Shown here: positions 24,461 through 32,160 of the stretch, piece by piece
How the letters are laid out: the number at the start of each line of letters is the position of its first letter
How positions within the stretch are numbered: position 1 is the stretch's first letter
Origin: Lentibacillus kapialis
Lineage (GTDB): Bacteria > Bacillota > Bacilli > Bacillales > Amphibacillaceae
Assembly (NCBI RefSeq): GCF_014646635.1
Contig: NZ_BMNQ01000042.1
Span: 1 to 32,259 of the forward strand
Direction of reading: 5' to 3'
DNA: 32,259 nt
Position numbers and translations under genes: made by a program
Notes under the pieces: generated by a model
Database searches by the model: none
What the model was told of the DNA's origin: nothing
The model's input: the letters and a program-made list of their open reading frames with translations, nothing else

Positions 24461-25567
24461 TTATATTAAAGTCCAGTAAGCTTTTTGTACGTCCGCCGCC
24501 TTCTGAACAGCTTCTTTCTGATGCTGGTAAATCGGACCTTCATGAAAACCGAAATCAAATGGATCTTCCACCTGGCTATGCTTCCCGCGCAGGGCTTCGA
24601 TCACCCTCAGCGTGCAAAACGGCACATAGACTGTACTGTATCCGCCTTCATGAGCAGCAATTAATCGACCATTACTATGCTTCTCAGCAAGCTTTTTGAC
24701 ACGGTCGGTCAACTTAAAATAACCATCAGTGGTTAAAAGCATCCGTCCAATCGGATCAAATCGGCTAGCATCCTGACCAGCTGAAATAAAAATCAACTCC
24801 GGCGCATACTGCTCAATGATTGGCTCAACTAACTGATCAAAAGCATAAAGATAACCTTCATTACCAGTGCCTGCAGGCAATTCAATATTCACATTGTATC
24901 CTTCGCCTTGTCCTTTACCGGTATATGTTATGTCACCACGGCCTTTCGGGAAAATATGTTCCTGATGAACAGATATGAACAAAACATCAGAATCGTTTTC
25001 AAACGCTGTTTCCGTTCCATTGCCATGGTGAACATCCCAATCCAAAATTAGGATGCGTTTCAGCCCGTATCTTCTGCGGGCGTATTTAGCCGCAATGGCC
25101 ACATTGTTAAACAGGCAGAATCCCATTCCTTCTTCAGGCTCGGCATGGTGACCGGGCGGCCGCACAAGCGCATACACATTTTGTACTTTGCCTTCCATGA
25201 CAGCCTCAACCGAAGTAAGAACACCACCGGCAGACTTAAGCGCGATTTCATATGTATCAGGACCTACAATGGCGTGAACGCCCGCATCACCTCCGCCGGC
25301 ATCACTCAATTTCTTAATCCGGTCTATATATGCCGTTCCATGATTCATACCAATCTCCTCACACGTCGCTGATCTTGGGGCAATCTGCTTTAATTCATCC
25401 ATGAACCCGGTACGTTCCAATAGATTTCTTGCCCGTCGTTTGGTTTCAGGATTTTCCGCATGGGTATCAGCTTGAATCCAGCCGCCGGAACTCAAATTCA
25501 ACGCGCCATTTCCCGTCTGATGCCAGAAATAACCTTCATCACATATGAAACCCGTCGTTACGGACAT
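24461..25567 (-). CDS. class II histone-deacetylase-family amidohydrolase
   Basis: A 368-residue zinc amidohydrolase of the HDAC/acetylpolyamine amidohydrolase superfamily. RPPGHHAEPEEGMGFCLFNN gives the tandem active-site histidines 140-141; DWDVHHGNGT gives zinc ligands Asp178 and His180; SAGQDASRFDPIGRM gives Asp266. The pattern and length fit bacterial class II HDAH-type enzymes better than the class I AcuC. Substrates of such enzymes are unsettled (acetylpolyamines, acetyl-lysine, other amides). The ATG at 25565-25567 follows GGAGG. It lies 139 bases upstream of mvaS on the same strand. Confidence 0.9.
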   Translation of the reverse strand: MSVTTGFICDEGYFWHQTGNGALNLSSGGWIQADTHAENPETKRRARNLLERTGFMDELKQIAPRSATCEEIGMNHGTAYIDRIKKLSDAGGGDAGVHAIVGPDTYEIALKSAGGVLTSVEAVMEGKVQNVYALVRPPGHHAEPEEGMGFCLFNNVAIAAKYARRRYGLKRILILDWDVHHGNGTETAFENDSDVLFISVHQEHIFPKGRGDITYTGKGQGEGYNVNIELPAGTGNEGYLYAFDQLVEPIIEQYAPELIFISAGQDASRFDPIGRMLLTTDGYFKLTDRVKKLAEKHSNGRLIAAHEGGYSTVYVPFCTLRVIEALRGKHSQVEDPFDFGFHEGPIYQHQKEAVQKAADVQKAYWTLI

Positions 25568-25795
25568 ATTACCGCCTCCATGAGTTAGTTGTTTAATACG
25601 TAATATACCACTCCAACACAAATGATTAAACATTTGGTCTTATGTGACAACTTGCATCCGTGATCGAATTTTAGTGTTTCTCCGTTATTCGAATAAATCG
25701 TAAAGGCTCTGTCAATACTAATTAACGACAAAGTTCACAAATTATTGCGTTTTAAAGCTTGGAAAACTCATTCATAATATGCGAGAATAAACATG

Positions 25796-25810
25796 CTATG
25801 ATCATTATTA
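25796..25810 (+). promoter_or_regulatory. probable PerR box upstream of ahpC
   Basis: CTATGATCATTATTA matches the Bacillus PerR consensus TTATAATnATTATAA at 11 of 14 positions and ends 20 bases before the ahpC start codon, where binding would block expression. PerR control of ahpCF is well established in Bacillus; the site itself is an inference. The remaining gap from 25568 holds A/T-rich promoter DNA with nothing else recognisable. Confidence 0.6.
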
Positions 25811-25830
25811 TAAGAATGAGGAGGATATAT

Positions 25831-26397
25831 ATGTCGTTAATTGGAAAAGAAATAACCCCATTTACAGCACAGGCTTTCAGAGAGGGCGACGATTTTATTG
25901 AGGTAACTGAAGAGGATCTGAAAGGTCAATGGAGTGTGGTTTGCTTTTATCCGGCAGACTTTTCATTCGTTTGCCCGACCGAACTTGAAGACCTGCAAAA
26001 TCAATACGCCAACCTTCAGGAACTCGGAGTGGAAGTTTACTCTGTATCCACAGACAGCCATTTTGTTCATAAGGCATGGCACGATCACTCTGATGCAATC
26101 AGTAAAATCACCTACACGATGATAGGAGATCCTTCCCATGAAATTTCCCGCAATTTCGATGTGCTGATAGAAGAAAAAGGTATGGCTGACCGCGGGACGT
26201 TCATCATTGACCCTGACGGTGTTATCCAAGCTGCGGAAATTAATGCCGATGGAATCGGTCGTGATGCAAGCACGCTTATCGACAAAATCAAGGCAGCCCA
26301 ATATGTTCGAAACAACCCTGGAGAGGTTTGTCCGGCTAAATGGGAAGAAGGAAAAGAAACATTAAAACCAAGTCTCGACCTCGTAGGTAAAATCTAA
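25831..26397 (+). CDS. ahpC: alkyl hydroperoxide reductase subunit C (peroxiredoxin)
   Basis: A 188-residue typical 2-Cys peroxiredoxin that reduces H2O2 and organic peroxides. Peroxidatic Cys48 lies in FSFVCPTEL and resolving Cys167 in GEVCPAKW. Full length, with the C-terminal helix of the AhpC class. The ATG at 25831 follows GAGGAGG; codons upstream lack a ribosome site. It is the first gene of ahpCF, 15 bases before ahpF. Regulation by PerR is likely from the box upstream. Confidence 0.97.
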   Translation: MSLIGKEITPFTAQAFREGDDFIEVTEEDLKGQWSVVCFYPADFSFVCPTELEDLQNQYANLQELGVEVYSVSTDSHFVHKAWHDHSDAISKITYTMIGDPSHEISRNFDVLIEEKGMADRGTFIIDPDGVIQAAEINADGIGRDASTLIDKIKAAQYVRNNPGEVCPAKWEEGKETLKPSLDLVGKI

Positions 26398-26412
26398 GGA
26401 GCACGATAAATT

Positions 26413-27975
26413 ATGTTGGATACTGAGATCAAATCACAGTTAGAGCAGTATTTGCAGCTTTTGGAGGGTGATCTGGTACTGAAAATCAGTGTCGGATCGG
26501 ACGACGTTTCCAGGGAGATGCAAGAACTAGTGGATGAGCTGGCATCAATGTCTTCCAAAATCAGTATAGAGAAAACAAAACTGGCAAGAACACCAAGCTT
26601 TAGTGTCAGTCGTGCAGATGAAGACACCGGCATTACCTTTGCCGGTGTTCCTTTAGGCCATGAATTTACATCACTCGTTTTAGCATTGCTCCAAGTGAGC
26701 GGACGGCCGCCAAAAGAGGATCAAAAAATCATCGACCGAGTCAAAAATATTGAAGGCGACTATCACTTTGAAACGTATGTCAGTTTAAGCTGCCACAACT
26801 GCCCAGTTGTTGTACAGGCATTGAACATTATGAGCGTTTTAAATCCCGGTATTTCACATACCATGATTGAGGGCGGTGCCTTCAAAGATGAAGTGGACAG
26901 CAAGAACATTATGGGTGTCCCGACAATCTTTTTAAACGGAGAAGAGTGGGGAAGCGGACGTATGGAGCTTGGAGAAATACTTGCCGAATTAGGCAATAGC
27001 CCTGATGCGTCCGAGTTTGAAGACAAAGATCCATTTGATGTACTTGTCGTTGGCGGTGGGCCGGCCGGTAACAGTGCCGCAATCTATGCAGCGCGTAAAG
27101 GCATTCGTACCGGCGTTTTAACCGACCGTGTCGGTGGACAGGTCCTGGATACAAATGCTATCGAGAACTTTATCAGTGTTAAACAGACAGATGGCCCTAA
27201 ACTAGCAGGGAATCTTCACGACCATGTGGAAGACTACAATGTTGACGTCATGGATCAAGTGCAAGCAGCAAACATTGAGAGAAAAGATGACCATATCGAA
27301 GTGGAATTGGAAAATGGCGCTGTTCTGCAAAGTAAAACAGCCATTCTTTCCACAGGTGCCCGCTGGCGCAATATAGGTGTTCCCGGTGAAAAAGAATTCA
27401 AGAATAAAGGTGTTGCCTATTGTCCGCACTGTGATGGTCCAATGTTTGAAGGCAAGCATGTTGCGGTTATCGGCGGTGGAAATTCCGGTGTCGAAGCAGC
27501 CATTGACCTTGCAGGCATTGTGAAGCATGTAACCGTCCTTGAATTCGCACCGGAATCAAAAGCTGATTCCGTGCTGCTGGACCGTCTTAACAGTCTCTCT
27601 AATGTGACGTTTATCACGAACGCCCAAACAACAGAAATCACCGGCGATGACACTGTGAATGGTATATCGTACAAGGATCGTATAACAGAAAAAGTTCATC
27701 ACATTAAATTGGAAGGTGTCTTTGTTCAGATCGGCCTCGTCCCTAATACAGATTGGCTAAACGATTCGATTGAACGAACAAAAACAGGTGAGATTGTTGT
27801 CGATAAAACAGCTGCAACGAGTGTCCCCGGCATATTTGCTGCGGGTGATTGCACAAATAGTGCCTATAAACAAATCATCATTTCAATGGGACAAGGTGCA
27901 ACAGCAGCTTTAAGTGCATTTGATTATTTAATCCGGCATACATCGCCTGTTGAAAGCGGAGCAACTACTTCCTAG
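26413..27975 (+). CDS. ahpF: alkyl hydroperoxide reductase subunit F
   Basis: A 520-residue flavoprotein disulfide reductase that passes electrons from NADH to AhpC. It has the N-terminal tandem thioredoxin-like domain with CHNC (Cys127/Cys130), the FAD site VGGGPAGNSAA near 213, the redox pair CPHC (337/340), the NADH site GGGNSGVEAA near 353 and the terminal FAD contact GDCTN. The ATG has AAGGAG 11 bases upstream, overlapping the end of ahpC. The normal partner of the preceding gene. Confidence 0.97.
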   Translation: MLDTEIKSQLEQYLQLLEGDLVLKISVGSDDVSREMQELVDELASMSSKISIEKTKLARTPSFSVSRADEDTGITFAGVPLGHEFTSLVLALLQVSGRPPKEDQKIIDRVKNIEGDYHFETYVSLSCHNCPVVVQALNIMSVLNPGISHTMIEGGAFKDEVDSKNIMGVPTIFLNGEEWGSGRMELGEILAELGNSPDASEFEDKDPFDVLVVGGGPAGNSAAIYAARKGIRTGVLTDRVGGQVLDTNAIENFISVKQTDGPKLAGNLHDHVEDYNVDVMDQVQAANIERKDDHIEVELENGAVLQSKTAILSTGARWRNIGVPGEKEFKNKGVAYCPHCDGPMFEGKHVAVIGGGNSGVEAAIDLAGIVKHVTVLEFAPESKADSVLLDRLNSLSNVTFITNAQTTEITGDDTVNGISYKDRITEKVHHIKLEGVFVQIGLVPNTDWLNDSIERTKTGEIVVDKTAATSVPGIFAAGDCTNSAYKQIIISMGQGATAALSAFDYLIRHTSPVESGATTS

Positions 27976-28035
27976 CGCGTCTTCAAAAAGAAAGGTTTCA
28001 CCTGATTTTCTGAACGGCTTGTAAACAAACCGTTA

Positions 28036-28078
28036 AACATCGCTTTATAACGCGTCCAGTTATAAAGCGATGTTTTTT
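28036..28078 (+). terminator. rho-independent terminator of ahpCF
   Basis: A perfect 15-bp stem, AACATCGCTTTATAA/TTATAAAGCGATGTT, followed by six T, 60 bases after the ahpF stop. Confidence 0.95.
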
Positions 28079-28130
28079 CAATAATATGGCCTAACGGATT
28101 TTGCAGTTCGACAAGTTCGACAAAAAAATA

Positions 28131-28159
28131 TTGACAACCGCCTAGAATTTATATATAGT
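28131..28159 (+). promoter_or_regulatory. sigma-A promoter of the tRNA-Val gene
   Basis: TTGACA (28131-28136), 17 bases, then TATAGT (28154-28159), about 30 bases before the tRNA. Confidence 0.88.
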
Positions 28160-28188
28160 AATACTTGTCGATTATTTCAAATTCATAC

Positions 28189-28261
28189 GATTCCGTAGCT
28201 CAGCTGGGAGAGCGCATGCTTGACAGGCATGAGGTCGGTGGTTCGAGCCCACTCGGAATCA
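28189..28261 (+). tRNA. tRNA-Val (anticodon GAC)
   Basis: A 73-nt cloverleaf: acceptor GATTCCG/CGGAATC, D-arm TAGCTCAGCTGGGAGAGC, anticodon loop TTGACAG with anticodon GAC, T-arm GGTTCGAGCC, discriminator A. The CCA end is not encoded. It is a single tRNA with its own promoter and terminator. Confidence 0.97.
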
Positions 28262-28268
28262 TAACCGG

Positions 28269-28299
28269 GAACCCTTTTTTACCCAAGGGTTCTTTTTTT
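28269..28299 (+). terminator. terminator of the tRNA-Val gene
   Basis: The stem GAACCCTT/AAGGGTTC is followed by seven T, eight bases after the tRNA. From 28300 to 28510 I see nothing recognisable. Confidence 0.92.
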
Positions 28300-28510
28300 A
28301 AAGGCTGTTTCCTTAACATTCGAAGGACATTGCTCATTGGCCCAAAAATGGTTGCCTATAGGATTACTTAAAATCGGATTCTGTATTGGTTATCACCGTT
28401 ACCATGCTTACATGATACAGTTCTTATCGTTAACACTTTACCAGCAGCTATCCCAATGGCGACATCAACTACCATGGTGGTCTTTTTCTAACCCTGTTTT
28501 AATTCTTTAC

Positions 28511-28553
28511 ATGAAAAAGCTGATTTTCCAACAGAAAAAACCAGCTTTTTCAT
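28511..28553. terminator. terminator of copZ (possibly bidirectional)
   Basis: ATGAAAAAGCTG pairs with CAGCTTTTTCAT in a long stem just after the copZ stop. The T-runs are inside the stem rather than after it, so it may also act as a 3' stabiliser. Confidence 0.6.
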
Positions 28554-28561
28554 GTTTATAG

Positions 28562-28768
28562 TTAGGCACTAACATCATAGCCTTGATCTTCAACAGCTTC
28601 TTTCATGGCATCAACATTTACTTTTGATTCATCAAACGTAACACCTACTTTGCCAGCTTCTAAATTTACTTCGGCTGCTGATACACCTTCTAATTCATTT
28701 AATGCACCTTCGACTGACATTTTGCAATGACCACATGACATACCTTGCACATTTAACGTTTTCTCCAT
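28562..28768 (-). CDS. copZ: copper chaperone CopZ
   Basis: A 68-residue HMA-domain protein with the Cu(I) site GMSCGHCKMSVEGAL (Cys13, Cys16 in the MxCxHC loop), which carries copper to a P-type ATPase. The ATG at 28766-28768 has GGGGGTGAAAGGATC upstream. It is the only intact gene of what was a csoR-copA-copZ operon: just upstream is a fused remnant of csoR and copA, and the operon promoter with its operator survives. The local ATPase that should receive its copper is gone, so it must serve another exporter or buffer copper. Confidence 0.93.
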   Translation of the reverse strand: MEKTLNVQGMSCGHCKMSVEGALNELEGVSAAEVNLEAGKVGVTFDESKVNVDAMKEAVEDQGYDVSA

Positions 28769-28797
28769 GATCCTTTCACCCCCTTTCGATTGGTCTT

Positions 28798-28964
28798 TTA
28801 TACTTTCACACGTTTCAAGCGAAATGAGTTCGAAACAACACTTACCGAACTTCATGCCATTGCTGCACCAGCAATCCATGGTGCAAGTAATCCGACTCCC
28901 GCAATAGAACTTTCTCCTCTTCTGTGCGGGGTGTTACCGGATATTCATGCAAATATTCACCCAT
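28798..28964 (-). pseudogene. csoR-copA deletion scar
   Basis: The frame from ATG 28964-28962, after GGGGGAG, reads MGEYLHEYPVTPRTEEEK, the N-terminus of a CsoR-type copper repressor (xPRTEEEK). It then joins, in another frame, the C-terminus of a CopA copper ATPase: IAGVGLLAPWIAGAAMA, a TGA where Phe is usual, then SSVSVVSNSFRLKRVKV and stop at 28798-28800. Everything from about codon 18 of csoR to the last 35 codons of copA (more than 2 kb in relatives) is missing. Neither remnant can function. Confidence 0.8.
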
Positions 28965-28996
28965 CTCCCCCTCACGTCCTTTCCATTTTTAAATAT

Positions 28997-29026
28997 AGCA
29001 TACCCCCCTAATGTATTATTTGTCAA
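28997..29026 (-). promoter_or_regulatory. copZ operon promoter with CsoR-type operator in the spacer
   Basis: On minus: TTGACA (29026-29021), 18 bases, then TATGCT (29002-28997). The spacer ends in a G-rich half-site, giving AATACATTAGGGGGGTATG across the -10 edge, in the manner of CsoR operators (TACCC/GGGTA arms). It reads through the csoR-copA scar into copZ. Confidence 0.65.
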
Positions 29027-29080
29027 TAAGGAAAATAAATGAAAGTTAATGTGGATTGCTTGAAGGAATTATTACTTAAA

Positions 29081-29095
29081 TACCCTCGTTGGGTA
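29081..29095. promoter_or_regulatory. probable CsoR operator for the plus-strand copper genes
   Basis: A perfect inverted repeat TACCC-TCGTT-GGGTA of the CsoR type, with CATAAT (a candidate -10) directly after it and the membrane-protein gene starting 62 bases downstream. Layout is similar to the divergent copZ promoter. Confidence 0.6.
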
Positions 29096-29156
29096 ACATA
29101 ATTTAAATCTGGTGTGAATAGATTATTATGGACAACTTATGATTGGAGTTGAACAC

Positions 29157-29699
29157 ATGTCTTTTGCATTGTTTTTCATAATCGGAGTGTTTACTATTCA
29201 AGTGTTGATCATCATCACCTACATGACGTGTTATCATGATCGGTTATCGAATATGAATGGAATGGTGATATCCATGTCGATTGGTATGACAACTGGCATC
29301 TTAATGGGAACCATCTTAGGCGTGTTCCTTCAAGGAAATTTATTTGAATCAACACTATATGGTATATTGATTGGGTTAACAGTTGGATTCCTCGCTGGAT
29401 TACCTATTGGATTACCGGCAATCATTGATGGTATGCTTTCCGGGTTAATGGGTGGGATGATGGGGGCTATGCTTGGGGATATGGTGGCAGCAACCAGACC
29501 TGATGCAATCATTAAAATAGTGGGATTGATCGCTACTATGACTTTACTGCTTGTTTTGTATATGTCCGAAAATTTGATTCAAAAACAATCTGACCCCGTG
29601 AACTTTTTCGTTTTAAAACATCCCTACTTGCTATTGTTTATTCTGACAATTCTTTTTATAGGGCTAAACTTTTCAGAACCGATTATTCAAAGTAAATAA
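29157..29699 (+). CDS. Met-rich multi-spanning membrane protein, probably copper-related
   Basis: A 180-residue integral membrane protein with about six predicted helices. Met residues are unusually frequent and clustered (NMNGMVISMSIGMTTGILMG and GMLSGLMGGMMGAMLGDM), and Gly-rich helices alternate with them; TCYH lies in the first loop. Met clusters are typical of Cu(I) and Ag(I) handling, and the upstream TACCC-N5-GGGTA operator and downstream CuA lipoprotein support that. I do not recognise a named family. The ATG follows TTGGAGTTG. It could be a copper channel or an anchor for the lipoprotein; neither is shown. Confidence 0.75.
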   Translation: MSFALFFIIGVFTIQVLIIITYMTCYHDRLSNMNGMVISMSIGMTTGILMGTILGVFLQGNLFESTLYGILIGLTVGFLAGLPIGLPAIIDGMLSGLMGGMMGAMLGDMVAATRPDAIIKIVGLIATMTLLLVLYMSENLIQKQSDPVNFFVLKHPYLLLFILTILFIGLNFSEPIIQSK

Positions 29700-29811
29700 C
29701 CACGACATCTTTATTCAAATTTTTGTCCCGTTTTCTCCATAAAAAATGCACACACAGTAAATATAATTAGCAGTGAAAAATAAAGTAACGTAATGTCAAG
29801 GAGGGTCAAAA

Positions 29812-30198
29812 GTGAAGAAAGGATTATTAACTGTGCTGGCTCTTGGATTGGTTTTGTTTCTTGCAGCATGCGGCGGAAGTGACAACGGCAATTCGGGTGA
29901 TACGGGTGGTGCTAATAGCGATTCATCGGAAACAACCGGCAATGAACTTAACATAACAGCATCCAATTTCGAATTCGATCAGGATAAATACACAGTAACT
30001 GCCGGTGAGGAAGTATCTGTTTCTCTTGCAAACGAGGAGGGCAGACATGGTATGGCGATTGATGAATTTGATGTAAATATTGAAGGGGAAGGCGAAGCGA
30101 CCTTTACTCCTGAAGAACCAGGTGAATACACCGTCTATTGCAGTGTCCCTTGTGGCGAAGGGCATGCTGACATGCAATCGACATTAGTTGTAGAGTAA
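29812..30198 (+). CDS. cupredoxin lipoprotein with a CuA-type copper site
   Basis: A 128-residue exported lipoprotein. A signal peptide ends in the lipobox LAAC (Cys20); an Asn/Ser/Gly linker (21-45) precedes a cupredoxin fold. The ligand set is that of the binuclear CuA centre of cytochrome oxidase subunit II: His79 (GRHGM), Cys110 and Cys114 (YCSVPC), His118 (GEGH) and Met121 (ADM). Unlike oxidase subunit II it has no membrane hairpin, and no oxidase gene is near. The start is a GTG with AAGGAGGG. Likely roles are copper storage or delivery, or electron transfer outside the membrane. Confidence 0.9.
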   Translation: MKKGLLTVLALGLVLFLAACGGSDNGNSGDTGGANSDSSETTGNELNITASNFEFDQDKYTVTAGEEVSVSLANEEGRHGMAIDEFDVNIEGEGEATFTPEEPGEYTVYCSVPCGEGHADMQSTLVVE

Positions 30199-30207
30199 TA
30201 CAAACGT

Positions 30208-30245
30208 TAGGAAGCTGTTCAGCAGGAATGGTTTCCTAATTTTTA
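30208..30245 (+). terminator. terminator behind the cupredoxin gene
   Basis: TTAGGAA/TTTCCTAA with inner GCTG/CAGC pairing, followed by five T, ten bases after the stop. Confidence 0.8.
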
Positions 30246-30263
30246 TTGAGGGAGGTTAGCATT

Positions 30264-30683
30264 ATGTTAAAAGCTACGGGAATTGTTGTTTCATTCGTAA
30301 TTGGGATTGTACTTGTACTCGTTGTCATCTTGTCCATAGACAGTGACAGCCAGCAAACTAGTGGAGATAAGTTATCGCAGGAAGATGTAGAAAAGGGACT
30401 GGATTTACAGAAAAATGGTGGTGATGGTACTTATATCGTTAATCTCACTTCTGGAAAATTTGAGGGTAAAACGAAAGGACAAGTGCTTTCGGATACAAAC
30501 TGTGCACCAGACGAGGATAATATTAGCCGTTGTCATAATGACATTGCACTTGCTGATTCCAACAAGGAAATAACCGTAATAAACCCCCATAACATGCAGA
30601 AAAACCGTTGCCTTACTCCCGGTGAAACCGTCCAGATATCACGAAACGAGGACGACAAAGTAGCAATAGAGTTAATGGAATGA
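30264..30683 (+). CDS. membrane-anchored Cys/His protein of unrecognised family
   Basis: A 139-residue protein with one N-terminal helix (residues 5-25), which anchors it or serves as a signal peptide, and an outward domain. Six potential soft-metal ligands cluster in the last third: Cys80, Cys90-His91 (RCHND), His109 and Met111 (NPHNM), Cys116 (RCLTPGE). The ATG at 30264 follows GGGAGG; an upstream in-frame start lacks a ribosome site. It lies just behind the CuA lipoprotein gene with a terminator between. Copper binding is inferred from ligands and neighbours. I do not know the family. Confidence 0.75.
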   Translation: MLKATGIVVSFVIGIVLVLVVILSIDSDSQQTSGDKLSQEDVEKGLDLQKNGGDGTYIVNLTSGKFEGKTKGQVLSDTNCAPDEDNISRCHNDIALADSNKEITVINPHNMQKNRCLTPGETVQISRNEDDKVAIELME

Positions 30684-30869
30684 TATTACTGACTTACGAC
30701 AGTGATCAGCCGGCCGTTCTTCGGACCCTTTTCTGCACATAGCTTGCATGTAACTGCATATTCCTGACAATAGGCATCTCCAATTTACAAAAAATGTGGC
30801 ATTCTTTTGCATAAACAAAGCAAAAAAAGAAAAATACGACTGTTGAATATAACTGTTGAGGTGATCATA

Positions 30870-32144
30870 GTGAGCCAATATAAGAAAAACAGTCTTTCGC
30901 TCACAGGTGCTATAGGTCTAGGGACAGGAGTAATGATTAGTGCCGGGATTTTTGCTTTATTGGGGCAAGTTGCTGAACTGGCGGGTATCTGGTTCCCTGT
31001 CATGTTTATTATAGGCGGTATTGTTACAGGCTTCAGTGCTTATTCTTATGTAAAGATGAGCAACGAATACCCCTCTGCAGGTGGGATAGCCATGTTTCTT
31101 GTTAAAGCTTATGGCAAAGGAACATTAACGGCCTCGGCTGCTATGCTGATGGCTGTTTCGATGGTGATCAACCAAAGTTTGGTAGCACGAACATTCGGTA
31201 CCTACACCCTGCAGATATTTAATATTGATGATTCGGGTTACCTTGTACCAGTGTTAGGGGTTAGTCTATTAATTTTCGCTTTTCTTGTAAATATTTCCGG
31301 AAACAGCTTCATTCAAACCTTCACTTCCATTGTATCGCTACTCAAGATACTCGGTTTAGTCATTTTTGCAATGGGCGGGTTATGGGTTGCCGGATTTTCC
31401 TTTACGCCTGCTGAAGGTGGAAACAGTTCTCCCGATTCTACAGTAACAAGCATGGTTGCTGCAATTGCTTTGACAATTTTATCATTTAAAGGCTTTACAA
31501 CTATTACAAATAGTGGATCCGAAATTGTTAATCCAAAAAAAAATATAACCAGAGCGATAGTCGCATCCATATTCATAAGCCTGCTTGTTTACTTATTAAC
31601 TGCATGGGCTGTTTCCAGCAACCTTCCTTTAACTAATATTATTGAGGCTAAGGATTATTCTTTAGCAGAAGCAGCACGACCAGCTTTTGGTGCATATGGT
31701 TTATGGTTTACAGTTGGCATCGCGATTATTGCAACTATTTCCGGTATTATAGCCAGTGTTTTTGCTGTCTCACGTATGCTCGCCATGTTGACAGACATGA
31801 AGCTTATTCCTCATAAACACTTTGGTATGCCGGGTCGTATCCAAAGACACACATTGGTTTACACTGTTGTACTTGCAATTATACTGGCCATTGTTTTTGA
31901 TTTGAGCAGAATTGCCTCAGTTGGGGCAATTTTATACCTTGTGATGGATATGATTGTCCACTGGGGAGTCTTCAAACATCTTCGCAACAAAATTAAAGCG
32001 AACTCTGGCATTGTATTGACTGCGCTTATTTTTGATATCCTAATTTTACTGGCATTTATCTGGGTGAAAGCAGTAAATGATTGGTTGGTTGTTTTGGTGT
32101 CCATTCTGTTTATTCTTCTAATTTTTATTGGAGAACATGGTTAG
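30870..32144 (+). CDS. APC family amino acid permease
   Basis: A 424-residue protein with about 12 membrane helices of the amino acid-polyamine-organocation family. The first helix carries the substrate-binding GLGTGVMISAGIFALLG motif; GGIVTGFSAYSYVKMSNEYPSAGG is the typical helix 2-3 signature; SFKGFTTITNSGSEIVNPKKNI lies at helix 6. The start is a GTG (30870-30872) with GAGGTG upstream. It is a single gene; the substrate is not evident. It is probably unrelated to the copper block before it. Confidence 0.88.
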   Translation: MSQYKKNSLSLTGAIGLGTGVMISAGIFALLGQVAELAGIWFPVMFIIGGIVTGFSAYSYVKMSNEYPSAGGIAMFLVKAYGKGTLTASAAMLMAVSMVINQSLVARTFGTYTLQIFNIDDSGYLVPVLGVSLLIFAFLVNISGNSFIQTFTSIVSLLKILGLVIFAMGGLWVAGFSFTPAEGGNSSPDSTVTSMVAAIALTILSFKGFTTITNSGSEIVNPKKNITRAIVASIFISLLVYLLTAWAVSSNLPLTNIIEAKDYSLAEAARPAFGAYGLWFTVGIAIIATISGIIASVFAVSRMLAMLTDMKLIPHKHFGMPGRIQRHTLVYTVVLAIILAIVFDLSRIASVGAILYLVMDMIVHWGVFKHLRNKIKANSGIVLTALIFDILILLAFIWVKAVNDWLVVLVSILFILLIFIGEHG

Positions 32145-32160
32145 CCCCCAAAAACGGGGG
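32145..32160 (+). terminator. weak terminator-like hairpin behind the APC permease
   Basis: CCCCC-AAAAAC-GGGGG lies directly behind the stop, followed only by AATTTC. Termination would be inefficient. The last 99 bases of the window hold no recognisable gene. Confidence 0.4.

Noticed and set aside
28337-28561. 74-codon plus-strand frame behind the tRNA
   Set aside because: No ribosome site, a Trp/Gln-rich composition and its end lies in the copZ terminator.
29812-30198. Cytochrome c oxidase subunit II
   Set aside because: The CuA ligands match, but the protein is a short lipoprotein without the two membrane helices and no oxidase genes are nearby.
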